Under the pieces are notes generated by a model. The model was not told where the DNA came from and did not search any database. It worked only from the letters and a program-made list of their open reading frames with translations. The position numbers and the translations under genes were made by a program. Below, in pieces: positions 17,256 to 25,132 of a stretch of 64,000 bases of DNA. Within the stretch, counting starts at the first letter, position 1; each line of letters opens with the position of its first letter. The stretch covers positions 1 to 64,000 of the forward strand of contig CAJXRD010000009.1 in assembly GCA_913058295.1 (NCBI GenBank). Direction: 5' to 3'. The DNA comes from an uncultured Flavobacteriales bacterium (lineage in GTDB: Bacteria > Bacteroidota > Bacteroidia > Flavobacteriales > Flavobacteriaceae).

Positions 17256-18617
17256 ATGAGTACTAGAAGAAACTTTATACAGAAATCAGCTCTTGGTGCC
17301 GCTGGAGTTACATTGGCTCCACAAATCTCTTTCGGAAAAGGATTAAGCTCATCAAAAGACAAATTGAATTTAGCTTTAATTGGAGTCGGACTTAGAGGTA
17401 CCAATCATTTAAATAATGTATTACTCAGAGACGATGTAAATGTGGTTGCTATTTGTGATATCGATGAAAGAAGAATACCAATAGCTCAAGAAATGATTAC
17501 GAAACACGGGCAAAAGAAGGCGCAAGTTTTTGGAAAAGACGATTACGATTATAGAAACCTTTTAGCGCTTCCAGAAGTGGACGCAGTTATTATTTCTACC
17601 CCTTGGTTATGGCATACAAAAATGGCAAAAGATTCTATGAAAGCTGGTAAGTACACTGGCTTAGAAGTTTCTGCTGCCAATACTTTAGAAGAATGTTGGG
17701 ATTTGGTTAATGTACATGAGGAGACTGGATCTCACCTAATGATTCTTGAAAATGTATGTTACCGAAGAGATATTTTGGCGGTGTTATCTATGGTTAAACA
17801 AAATCTGTTTGGAGAGCTATTGCATTTTAGATGTGGTTACCAACACGATTTGCGTTTTGTAAAATTAAACGATGGCAAAACTGCCTATGGAAAAGGAGTT
17901 GAGTTTGGAGAAAAAGGAATCTCAGAATCTGCTTGGCGAACACAACATTCTCTATTGCGAAATGCAGATGTTTACCCTACTCATGGAGTTGGGCCAATAG
18001 CAGTTATGTGTGATATTAATAGAGGAAATCGTTTTGTATCTATGACTTCACACGCCACTAAAGGAGTTGGAATACATAAATATATTGTAGAAAATGGCGG
18101 AGAAGATCATCCTAATGCAAAATTAAAATTTAAACAAGGAGATATTATTACTTCCACAATTGATACAGCCAATGGAGAAACTATTATAGTTACTCACGAT
18201 TGCAACTCTCCTCGTCCCTATTCCTTAGGATTTAGAGTTCAAGGTAGTGATGGGATTTGGGAAGTAGATGGTAACAGAATTTATATTGAAGGGAAAGCCG
18301 AAAAGCCACATCGTTGGGATGAGGCTACAAAATGGTTAGAACAACACGATCATCCTCTTTGGAAAAAATACGGTGAAAAAGCAATGGGTGCTGGACATGG
18401 TGGAATGGATTATTTTGTAATTAATTCTTTTGTAGAATCTGCAAAACAAAATATAGCACCACCTTTAGATGCTTATGATGCTGCTGCTTGGAGTGCTATT
18501 ACTCCTTTATCCGAAGTATCCATAGCAAACAATGGAGAACCTCAAGATTTTCCAGATTTTACTCGTGGAGATTGGGTGAAAAGAAAGCCTTACCAATGGA
18601 TGAAGGATACCTATTAA
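17256..18617 (+). CDS. Gfo/Idh/MocA oxidoreductase, GH109-like NAD-dependent glycosidase
   Basis: 453 residues. The N-terminus has a twin-arginine export signal (TRRNFIQK then a hydrophobic stretch to residue 26), so the protein is probably periplasmic. The Rossmann dinucleotide motif is LIGVGLRG (41-48). Features shared with the GH109 family of alpha-N-acetylgalactosaminidases are ENVCYRRDILAVL (165-177), GYQHDLR (194-200) and YPTHGVGPIAV (240-250). From memory, the characterised Elizabethkingia enzyme uses a Tyr and a His spaced three residues apart in the equivalent motif (here Tyr240, His243). GH109 enzymes cleave glycosides through transient NAD-dependent oxidation. A sugar kinase and nucleotidyltransferase follow on the same strand. 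The substrate is not proven; a plain sugar dehydrogenase is the alternative. Confidence 0.78.
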   Translation: MSTRRNFIQKSALGAAGVTLAPQISFGKGLSSSKDKLNLALIGVGLRGTNHLNNVLLRDDVNVVAICDIDERRIPIAQEMITKHGQKKAQVFGKDDYDYRNLLALPEVDAVIISTPWLWHTKMAKDSMKAGKYTGLEVSAANTLEECWDLVNVHEETGSHLMILENVCYRRDILAVLSMVKQNLFGELLHFRCGYQHDLRFVKLNDGKTAYGKGVEFGEKGISESAWRTQHSLLRNADVYPTHGVGPIAVMCDINRGNRFVSMTSHATKGVGIHKYIVENGGEDHPNAKLKFKQGDIITSTIDTANGETIIVTHDCNSPRPYSLGFRVQGSDGIWEVDGNRIYIEGKAEKPHRWDEATKWLEQHDHPLWKKYGEKAMGAGHGGMDYFVINSFVESAKQNIAPPLDAYDAAAWSAITPLSEVSIANNGEPQDFPDFTRGDWVKRKPYQWMKDTY

Positions 18618-18663
18618 TTATTATTTGAAATAGAATTACAGAATGACATTATATAAAAATTCA

Positions 18664-19740
18664 ATGGCATCCATACAAATTGTAGCCCCAGCCAGAATTT
18701 GTTTGTTTGGTGATCATCAAGATTATTTGGGTCTTCCGGTAATTGCCTGTGCTATAAATAGACAAATCAATCTGATAGCGAAACCAAATACGACTAAGGA
18801 ATTTATTTTCAACTTACCGGATATTAATTCTCAAAGGAATTTTTCTATTGACGAAACTTTTGAAAATCTTCAAGAAGGTGACTTTTTTGCTTCGGTATTG
18901 CGAAGAGCAAGAAAATATGGTTGTATTCCAAATTTGGGTTATTCTATTACAATACAAGGTAATATTCCAGTTAATGCAGGAGTTTCTAGTTCCTCCGCAA
19001 TTGTAGTAGCTTGGGTTTCTTTTTTATTAAAAACCTTTGGATGCGATCAAGAAATTACTTCAGAATTTATTTCACAATTGGCCTATGAAGCTGAAGTATT
19101 AGAACACAATTCCCCAGGCGGTAAAATGGATCAATATTCCATAGGTATTGGAAATATTATTTTTATAGAAACCGGTGATCATTTTTCGTATCAAATAATT
19201 GGCGATGAAATGGAGGGGCTTATTTTAGGAGAATCTGGAATTTTAAAAGACACACTTGGATTACTGAGTAGCGTAAAAACAAATGCATTAGAAGCTATTA
19301 AAATAATTAGTGACAAAGTACCAGGTTTTATTATTGAAACAGCAACACTAAAGGATTATGAGAATTATTCTCCTTTACTTTCCGAGCCATTAAAGCCCTA
19401 TTTTTATGCAGCCATAAAGAATCATCTTATTACTCAAAAAGCATTGGTCGAATTAAGTAAGAAAAAACTAAACCTTCCAATAATTGGAAGCCTAATGAAC
19501 GAGCATCATACCATTTTAAGAGACGATTTAAAGATTACGGTTCCTAGAATAGATGCAATGATTGAAGCGGCTTTAGCTGCAGGTGCTTATGGGGCTAAAA
19601 TAGTTGGTTCGGGAGGCGGTGGCTGTATTGTAGCTCTTTCACCAAACGATAAAAAGAAAGAAATTATACAGGCAATTAAACAAGCAGGCGGAAAAGATGC
19701 TTATGAAGTTTTGGTAGCAAAAGGAGCACATAAATTATAA
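18664..19740 (+). CDS. GHMP-family sugar kinase, galactokinase-like
   Basis: 358 residues from ATG 18664. The opening APARICLFGDHQDYLG is the sugar-binding signature of galactokinase-type GHMP kinases (GDHxDY). The ATP loop is NIPVNAGVSSSSA (100-112, a GLSSSA variant), and GAKIVGSGGGGCIVAL is the C-terminal motif 3. The enzyme should phosphorylate the anomeric hydroxyl of a hexose, N-acetylhexosamine or hexuronic acid. Which one cannot be read from the motif. An in-frame ATG at 18643 adds seven residues; I prefer the later start because it opens directly on the first beta-strand. The gene lies 46 nt after the GH109-like gene and before a sugar nucleotidyltransferase. Confidence 0.8.
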   Translation: MASIQIVAPARICLFGDHQDYLGLPVIACAINRQINLIAKPNTTKEFIFNLPDINSQRNFSIDETFENLQEGDFFASVLRRARKYGCIPNLGYSITIQGNIPVNAGVSSSSAIVVAWVSFLLKTFGCDQEITSEFISQLAYEAEVLEHNSPGGKMDQYSIGIGNIIFIETGDHFSYQIIGDEMEGLILGESGILKDTLGLLSSVKTNALEAIKIISDKVPGFIIETATLKDYENYSPLLSEPLKPYFYAAIKNHLITQKALVELSKKKLNLPIIGSLMNEHHTILRDDLKITVPRIDAMIEAALAAGAYGAKIVGSGGGGCIVALSPNDKKKEIIQAIKQAGGKDAYEVLVAKGAHKL

Positions 19741-19747
19741 ATAGAAT

Positions 19748-19855
19748 GTCTTTACGAGGAACCATTTTTTGGGTGACGAAGTAATCTCATTATAAAAGTT
19801 AAAATCATGAGATTGCCACGTCGCCTCGATAACTATCGAATCTCCTCGCAATGAC
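19748..19855. repeat. Dispersed-type inverted repeat (GTCATTGCGAGG family)
   Basis: The right end, read on the minus strand, is GTCATTGCGAGGAGATTCG, then a small stem CGAT/ATCG, then GCGACGTGGCAATCTCAT. The left half carries an imperfect inverted copy (ATGAGATTACTTCGTCACCC ... CCTCGTAAAGAC). Sequences of the form GTCATTGCGAGG...GACG...GCAATCTCAT recur as intergenic repeats in many bacterial genomes, including Bacteroidota (from memory). The element fills the gap between the sugar kinase and the nucleotidyltransferase genes. Its last bases include an ATG (19851) that is in frame with the downstream gene. I did not notice a second copy in this window. Confidence 0.7.
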
Positions 19856-19868
19856 AAAAAAAAAGAAT

Positions 19869-20735
19869 ATGCATAATAATTTAATAATACTAGCAGGAGG
19901 CGCTTCTTCGAGAATGAAGAAATCTATGGCCTCTAATAATCTTTCGGAAGAAGAGATTAAAAATGCAAATACCAATAGTAAATCTTTATTGACCTTCGGA
20001 AAAAACAATCGCCCAATATTAGACTTTTTATTATTAAATGCTGAAAAAGCGGGCTATACCAATATCATTATTATCATTAGTGAAGATGGTGGGGCTTTTA
20101 AAGATTTTTATGGTCAAGAAACCCGAAATAACAAACATAAGAGCCTTAGTATTTCGTATGCCACCCAATATGTTCCAGAAGATAGAATAAAACCCTTCGG
20201 CACTGCCGATGCAGTTTTACAAGCTATGCTGCAATATTCTAATTTGCAAAAAGAAGCTTTTACAGTTTGCAATAGCGATAATTTATATTCGGTTAAAGCA
20301 TTACAATCTCTAGCCGAAACTTCTGCAGCAAATGCTTTTATAAGTTATGATCGGGAAGGCTTACAGTTTCCAATGGAAAAAATTGAACGATTTGCTTTGA
20401 CCCTTTTAGATGCGAATTCTCATATTAAAAACATTATAGAAAAACCTGAAAGCAATATGGTATCAGACTATACCGATGCTTCCGGAAAGTTGAGAGTAAG
20501 CATGAATATCTTCAAATTTACGGGAGAACAAATATTTTCTTTTCTAAAAAATTGTCCTGTAAATGTTCTTCGGAATGAAAAGGAATTACCTACTGCTATA
20601 TTAAATATGTGTAAGGAAGATTCTTTTTATATGAAAGGAATTCCTTTTAATGAGCATGTTCCAGATCTAACTTCTAAGGAAGACATTGCCATTATGAAGA
20701 CTTATTTGGAAAAACATTATCCAGAACTTTTTTAA
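19869..20735 (+). CDS. Sugar nucleotidyltransferase (NTP_transferase-like)
   Basis: 288 residues from ATG 19869. The first motif, LIILAGGASSRMKKS, is the NTP-binding loop of sugar-1-phosphate nucleotidyltransferases. KSLLTFG, FGTADAVLQAM and CNSDNLYSV (metal-binding Asp) follow. The product would be an NDP-sugar. The preceding GHMP kinase would supply the sugar-1-phosphate, so the two probably act in sequence. A longer frame starts at ATG 19851, but that codon belongs to the dispersed repeat; the start at 19869 begins with the expected first strand. Sugar and nucleotide are unknown. The repeat may have displaced the native leader of this gene. Confidence 0.78.
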   Translation: MHNNLIILAGGASSRMKKSMASNNLSEEEIKNANTNSKSLLTFGKNNRPILDFLLLNAEKAGYTNIIIIISEDGGAFKDFYGQETRNNKHKSLSISYATQYVPEDRIKPFGTADAVLQAMLQYSNLQKEAFTVCNSDNLYSVKALQSLAETSAANAFISYDREGLQFPMEKIERFALTLLDANSHIKNIIEKPESNMVSDYTDASGKLRVSMNIFKFTGEQIFSFLKNCPVNVLRNEKELPTAILNMCKEDSFYMKGIPFNEHVPDLTSKEDIAIMKTYLEKHYPELF

Positions 20736-20806
20736 TAACAGATTATAGTACTTATTATTTAATAAATCCGTTTTTAAGCCATAAAACAACTATCGCTAAA
20801 CAAACT

Positions 20807-21448
20807 ATGAAAATTATCTCTACCAATACTGCAAAGCCTACTACCATAATATGGAACGGAAAAGAAATTACAACGGGCATTTATAAAACCCCAACCAATG
20901 CTCCAATCCATTTAGAAAAAGAAAAGGTAAAAGGAGATGAAGTTTCAGATAGGAAAGTACATGGTGGAGAATATAAAGCTTGTTATCTATTTTCTCTTAA
21001 TCATTATAAATACTGGCAAGACTTGTATCCAGATTTAGAATGGAATCATGGTATGTTTGGTGAAAATCTAACCGTTAAAAACTTGGATGAAACCAAGCTT
21101 CAAATTGGAGATATTTACAAAGTAGGAACCGCATTAGTACAAATAACACAACCCAGAGAACCCTGTTTTAAATTTGTAGTTAAATTTGGTTCGGAAAACG
21201 CAATAAAGCAATTTATTGATCACGGTTTTCCAGGAACTTATGTTCGTATTTTAGAAGAAGGCCAAGTTAAAAACAATGATGTATTTGAACTTGTAAAGCA
21301 TGCTGAAAATAGTTTAACCATTGCAGAGTTCTTCAATTTATTATATGCCAAAGACAAGAATCAAGAACTACTTAATCTTGCTATTAATAATGATGCCATT
21401 CCTATTAAAAAAAGGAATAAGTTAAAAGCCCACTTAAGTGGCAAATAA
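20807..21448 (+). CDS. MOSC domain protein (YiiM-like)
   Basis: 213 residues with the YiiM-like MOSC arrangement: early KTPTNAPIHLEKEKVKGDEVSD, then KVHGGEYKACYLFS, HGMFGENLTVKNLDE and the putative cofactor cysteine in TQPREPCFKF (Cys120). A 3-alpha-type C-terminal extension (SLTIAEFFNLLY, about 168-179) follows, as in YiiM. MOSC proteins bind the molybdenum cofactor and take part in reduction of N-hydroxylated compounds. No molybdopterin genes are near. The gene is convergent with the methyltransferase gene at 21471. Confidence 0.85.
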   Translation: MKIISTNTAKPTTIIWNGKEITTGIYKTPTNAPIHLEKEKVKGDEVSDRKVHGGEYKACYLFSLNHYKYWQDLYPDLEWNHGMFGENLTVKNLDETKLQIGDIYKVGTALVQITQPREPCFKFVVKFGSENAIKQFIDHGFPGTYVRILEEGQVKNNDVFELVKHAENSLTIAEFFNLLYAKDKNQELLNLAINNDAIPIKKRNKLKAHLSGK

Positions 21449-21470
21449 TAGCTAAAGCCTGTAATTAAAC

Positions 21471-22568
21471 TTATTTATTTATCAAAATCCAAAGTTCTAC
21501 TTCTTCAGAAGAACGCCAATTTTGATCTCTTTTTGTTTTATCAGAAGAAGCTTTTACTGGTCTATTCAAACATTTTTCTAATTTAAATCTACCTCCTACT
21601 TCTAGCTCTTTCTTTATTGGATGCTCCTTTGTTACATTCGTTATCTGTGCCAAATTTGAGAATAAAATCACAAGCTTTCCTTCTGGTAATAATCTCTCTT
21701 TCGCCTTTTCAAAAAATTCAGGGAAGAGATTTTCATTGTAATAAACTGCAGTGTCAATTCCTTCAGTCTTTTTAGGAGCTGGCATCCAAGGTGGATTAAA
21801 AACAATCAATTCGGTCTGCTTTTCCCATTTCCCAAAAAGGTGCCCAAAATCTATTTCTACTTTTCTAGACATCTTCGTTTCTCCCATAACTTCTTTAAGA
21901 CCAACAATAGCATTAGGATTTGTATCCGTACCAAAAACTTTTTGGAAGCCATGCTTTACCATTTGAAATGAAAGTATCCCACTCCCAATACCAACATCTA
22001 TAGCTGCTTTTTTAGGTCCTTCGTAACGTTTCAACCAATTATCGAAAAGTATTAAATGATCAAAACGCGTTGGGAAATAAGTGCCATAATAAGGGTGTAT
22101 TTTATTTCGTAGTACTGGAACAATAATTCCTTTTTCATACCATTGCCAAGCACTATTTAGTCCTTGTACCTGAGGAAAAGTCAATAAAAATTTATTGTTT
22201 TCTGGATACAGTTTTTCGAGCCAACCAATAGAAGGTGATTTTTTGACTACCAATTTATGGTCTACAATTTCTATTAAAATAAGGTTGGATAGTTTATGAA
22301 ATTCTGATCGATACTTGCGTTGCTCCTGAAAAGATTTGCCTGGAAACTTTTTTTTAAGATGCAATTGTAATTCTCTTAGAAGTGACAATCCATTGCTATA
22401 AAATGCGCTTATTAATACTGGCTTACCTTCTTCTAATGCCTTTATTGTTTGCTTAACATCCGTAGATCTATTAAACACTCTTAATGGTTGTTCAAAAATA
22501 AAAGGTTCTGGTTTGTTTACATTTAATTCTGAAGTCATCAATTGGCTTTGTATTGAAACGGATTGCAA
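21471..22568 (-). CDS. Class I SAM-dependent methyltransferase with N-terminal extension
   Basis: 365 residues. The C-terminal half is a Rossmann methyltransferase of the small-domain (PrmC/RlmG-like) type: SAM loop DVGIGSGILSF (191-201), acidic residue in FGTDTNP (213-219), and NPPW (258-261) in the place of the usual NPPY of N-methyltransferases. The first 180 residues form a separate domain without a motif I recognise, containing several W/Y-rich segments. The substrate could be protein, rRNA or a small molecule. The ATG 22568 is the longest option; a second ATG ten codons in is plausible. Monocistronic by spacing. Confidence 0.65.
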   Translation of the reverse strand: MQSVSIQSQLMTSELNVNKPEPFIFEQPLRVFNRSTDVKQTIKALEEGKPVLISAFYSNGLSLLRELQLHLKKKFPGKSFQEQRKYRSEFHKLSNLILIEIVDHKLVVKKSPSIGWLEKLYPENNKFLLTFPQVQGLNSAWQWYEKGIIVPVLRNKIHPYYGTYFPTRFDHLILFDNWLKRYEGPKKAAIDVGIGSGILSFQMVKHGFQKVFGTDTNPNAIVGLKEVMGETKMSRKVEIDFGHLFGKWEKQTELIVFNPPWMPAPKKTEGIDTAVYYNENLFPEFFEKAKERLLPEGKLVILFSNLAQITNVTKEHPIKKELEVGGRFKLEKCLNRPVKASSDKTKRDQNWRSSEEVELWILINK

Positions 22569-22711
22569 TTAATAAGATTAGCAAAGCGTAAGATTAAAAA
22601 TACTATTAGAATAATTATGCGAAGAAATCATTAAAATCAACGAATAAATAATATTTGGTAAAGATAGTTTTAAAACCTCTAAAGGGAATATAACAAAGTA
22701 TAAAAAACCAT

Positions 22712-23416
22712 TTAAATTAAATTATTCAATAAGTTAAAAACCTCTTTATCTATATCTAAATAGATGAGCGTAATTCCAATCACATCATAAACTCCATGGG
22801 TAAGTATTGTTAACCAGAGCCTGTTTTTACTTTTCATAAATATAACTCCAAAAATAAATCCGACCAAGCCTGTACTTACCATACCAGAAATACCTTGATA
22901 TTGATGTGCTATTCCAAAAAGAACTGAGGAACAAAGTACTGCAATCCAAAATGCTGCATTTGTATTTCCTAAAAGAATCCCCAAGCGTTTAACAAGCAAA
23001 CCTCTATAAACAAACTCTTCTCCAAAAGCTGCAACCACCCACATAAACAGAATAAGGATTATATAATTTATAAAATTTCCTCGAATACTATCAAATGCAC
23101 TAACATCGGGTTGCCCTCCAAATAGAAATTCCAAAACTGGAGCAAACATAATATCCACTAAGATCAATAATAGCATAGATATAACAACAGCTTGAAGCCA
23201 TACTTTTTTCCAACTTTCTGGTTTATAAAGCCCTATTAGTTTCCAATCCCATCTTTTTGCCCAAAGAAATAGTAATACAAATGCTAATCCAAAAAAATAA
23301 GAGAGATCATCTTTCCAAAATGTTAAAATAACAAAGCCTAGTATTACTAACCATTGCGCCAAATTACTGCCCAACCAGTTTCCTATTTTTGTTCTAATTG
23401 TTAATTGATCTTCCAT
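22712..23416 (-). CDS. CPBP family intramembrane metalloprotease
   Basis: 234 residues with about six hydrophobic segments. Family motifs are present: FGEEFVYRGL (Glu133, Glu134, Arg138), FGIAHQYQG (His171) and THGVYD (His207). These are the metal and catalytic residues of the CPBP (CAAX protease and bacteriocin-processing, Abi) family. Bacterial members do varied jobs, including bacteriocin self-immunity and processing. It lies 1 nt downstream of the AcrR-like repressor gene on the same strand, so it is co-transcribed and presumably controlled by that repressor through the operator at 24033-24062. Confidence 0.85.
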   Translation of the reverse strand: MEDQLTIRTKIGNWLGSNLAQWLVILGFVILTFWKDDLSYFFGLAFVLLFLWAKRWDWKLIGLYKPESWKKVWLQAVVISMLLLILVDIMFAPVLEFLFGGQPDVSAFDSIRGNFINYIILILFMWVVAAFGEEFVYRGLLVKRLGILLGNTNAAFWIAVLCSSVLFGIAHQYQGISGMVSTGLVGFIFGVIFMKSKNRLWLTILTHGVYDVIGITLIYLDIDKEVFNLLNNLI

Positions 23417-23417
23417 T

Positions 23418-24026
23418 TTATATGTTTTTTATTTGATTTAGATAATTCTCGATTATTGTTCTTCCTGTCTTTTCCGATTGTAGCTTGTCTGGAATAATAA
23501 AATAACCTCGATAAATTCCATTGATTATAGAGGTCACGGAAAGTGCAGCTATTTCAGGGTCTACTTCTTTTTTTAATGCCCCTTCCATTGAAGCTTCTTT
23601 AAACAGAGTTAAAATAGTATCATTAAATGTTTTTGTAATGGCAATCTTTCCTTTTAATAAACCTTCATGTTGATCTATTTCAGTTTTAAACCAGGTTAAC
23701 TCTATAAAATCTCTAAACTCTTTATTATTATAAAGCATAGGAAGATTAATATCTATCATCTCCCTTATTTTCTGAAGTGGATCAAGTGAGGATTCTAAAA
23801 TATTGTTTTGTTCAGAAAAAAATCGCTCATGAAATTTCGAAATTATTTTTTCTAATATTTCACTCTTATCTTTAAAGTGCCAATATACAGCACCTCTGGT
23901 ATAACCCGCATTTTCTGCAATACCAGCTAACGATGTTTTAGAATAGCCATTCTTTAAAAATACTTTTAAAGCACTTTTAAGAATGTTGTCTCTAGTTTTT
24001 TCAGCTTCTTCTTTAGTTTTTCTCAT
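23418..24026 (-). CDS. TetR family regulator, AcrR-like
   Basis: 202 residues. The helix-turn-helix spans about 32-53 and reads SLAGIAENAGYTRGAVYWHF, then KDKSEIL. This is very close to E. coli AcrR in the recognition helix (TRGAxYWHFKDKS). The opening RKTKEEAEKTRDNIL is also AcrR-like. The C-terminal ligand domain is not obviously related to any one inducer class. A palindrome (24033-24062) sits 6 nt upstream of the ATG and closely resembles the AcrR operator as I remember it, so autoregulation is likely. The co-transcribed gene is a CPBP protease, not an efflux pump. Confidence 0.85.
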   Translation of the reverse strand: MRKTKEEAEKTRDNILKSALKVFLKNGYSKTSLAGIAENAGYTRGAVYWHFKDKSEILEKIISKFHERFFSEQNNILESSLDPLQKIREMIDINLPMLYNNKEFRDFIELTWFKTEIDQHEGLLKGKIAITKTFNDTILTLFKEASMEGALKKEVDPEIAALSVTSIINGIYRGYFIIPDKLQSEKTGRTIIENYLNQIKNI

Positions 24027-24032
24027 TATTAA

Positions 24033-24062
24033 TATTATACATTCACAAATGTATGTATAATA
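24033..24062. promoter_or_regulatory. AcrR-type operator palindrome
   Basis: Perfect 10-bp inverted repeat TATTATACAT (24033-24042) and ATGTATAATA (24053-24062) with a 10-nt spacer. Nested inside is a second inverted repeat, ACATT (24039-24043) with AATGT (24048-24052). On the minus strand the core reads TACATACATTTGTGAATGTA. As I recall, E. coli AcrR recognises a 24-nt site with this same core. It lies between the repressor gene and the rightward ORF at 24090, so it can control both directions. Confidence 0.75.
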
Positions 24063-24089
24063 ATTGAAAACTCAAAAAAGATTTTTATA

Positions 24090-24167
24090 ATGAAAATGAT
24101 AAATAAACTAACAACGCTAATAATTCATTGCTTACTAATTTTCTTGGTTCCGTTACATTTTTTATAA
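24090..24167 (+). CDS. Truncated hydrophobic ORF, probable gene remnant
   Basis: ATG 24090 opens a 25-codon frame whose product is basic at the start and then hydrophobic (LIIHCLLIFLVPLHF), like a first transmembrane helix or signal peptide. It ends abruptly at a TAA. A one-base shift before the stop would extend it to FISSGINPF. It sits 28 nt downstream of the AcrR-type operator, facing right. It may be the decayed start of a gene once controlled by the repressor, or a chance ORF. Confidence 0.2.
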   Translation: MKMINKLTTLIIHCLLIFLVPLHFL

Positions 24168-24221
24168 GTTCAGGAATTAACCCATTTTAACTACCTTAGT
24201 TTCTTAATCGAATAATTAAAA

Positions 24222-24631
24222 ATGATTGGAAATAAAATTAGAGGTTTAGGGGAAATAATTCTAAGAGTAAAAGATATGGAATTGATGAAATATTTCTATC
24301 ATAACACCATTTGAGTGAATCTGAAAATTACACTTTTTTTAAAATTGCTGAAGGATTTGGTGGTCATAATCAAACCTTGGCATTGTTTGCAAAGACTAAT
24401 CTAAATGCATTTGGAGAAGAATTTAAATCTATCCAACAAAAAAATACTACACTACATCATTTTGCTCTCGAAATCGATAAAAAAGATTATAAGGAAATAA
24501 AGGCTTTTTTCAATAAAGAAAACATAGCATACATCACAGAGGTATTTGAATGGGTAAGTTGGAAATCTATATTTATTAAAGATCCTGAATTAAATATTAT
24601 AGAATTTGTATGTTATGATTCAGAAATATAA
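24222..24631 (+). pseudogene. VOC/glyoxalase-family gene, frameshifted
   Basis: ATG 24222 encodes MIGNKIRGLGEIILRVKDME and on to FYHNTI, a typical first half-module of a VOC (glyoxalase/bleomycin-resistance) protein, then meets TGA at 24312. In another frame from 24311 the coding resumes with LSESENYTFFKIAEGFGGH and runs 106 codons through HHFALEI and DPELNIIEFV to a stop at 24631. Normal family members have a few residues (of the type GLELL) between the two segments. A small deletion, not a multiple of three, has therefore removed that piece near 24311. The second frame alone would need a TTG start and would lack the first metal-ligand strand. It precedes an intact VOC gene by 13 nt. Confidence 0.72.
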
Positions 24632-24644
24632 AAATACATACTAA

Positions 24645-25064
24645 ATGAAACAATCTATAGTTCACATTGCATTAGTAGTAAGAGATTATGATGAAGCGAT
24701 TGATTTTTATACCAAAAAATTAAACTTTGAATTAATCGAAGATACATATATCCCTGAAGAGGATAAAAGATGGGTGGTTATTTCTCCTCCCAACTCTATT
24801 GGTACAACAATTTTACTTGCAAGAGCTGCAAAACCAAAACAAGAGAACTTTATAGGAAATCAAACTGGAGGAAGGGTTTTTTTATTTTTAAATACAGATA
24901 ATTTTTGGAGAGATTATAACAATATGATTTCCAATGGAATTGAATTCATTAGAGAACCAAAAGTAGCAGAATATGGAACTGTTGCTGTGTTTAAAGATTT
25001 GTATGGCAATTTATGGGACTTGTTAGAATTGAATCCAGACCACCCAATTGCTAATAGGATGTAA
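24645..25064 (+). CDS. VOC family protein (glyoxalase/dioxygenase superfamily)
   Basis: 139 residues, one complete VOC module pair. The first strand is IVHIALVVRDYDEAIDFYT with His7 as a likely metal ligand. The final strand is FKDLYGNLWDLLEL with Glu128 as the second. The segment RWVVISPPNSIGTTILLARA matches the glyoxalase-like subgroup often annotated as extradiol-dioxygenase or glyoxalase superfamily protein. The substrate is unknown. It follows the broken VOC gene by 13 nt and was probably co-transcribed with it. The transcript ends at the hairpin at 25083-25113. Confidence 0.85.
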   Translation: MKQSIVHIALVVRDYDEAIDFYTKKLNFELIEDTYIPEEDKRWVVISPPNSIGTTILLARAAKPKQENFIGNQTGGRVFLFLNTDNFWRDYNNMISNGIEFIREPKVAEYGTVAVFKDLYGNLWDLLELNPDHPIANRM

Positions 25065-25082
25065 TAGATATTTATATTACAA

Positions 25083-25113
25083 AAAAAGCCCCGATTAATA
25101 ATCGGGGCTTTTT
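25083..25113. terminator. Bidirectional intrinsic terminator
   Basis: Perfect 13-bp stem (25083-25095 with 25101-25113), containing GCCCCGAT/ATCGGGGC flanked by A and T runs, with a 5-nt loop. It lies between the stops of the convergent VOC gene and aconitase gene and serves both. Confidence 0.9.
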
Positions 25114-25132
25114 ATATTACATCAAAATATAA

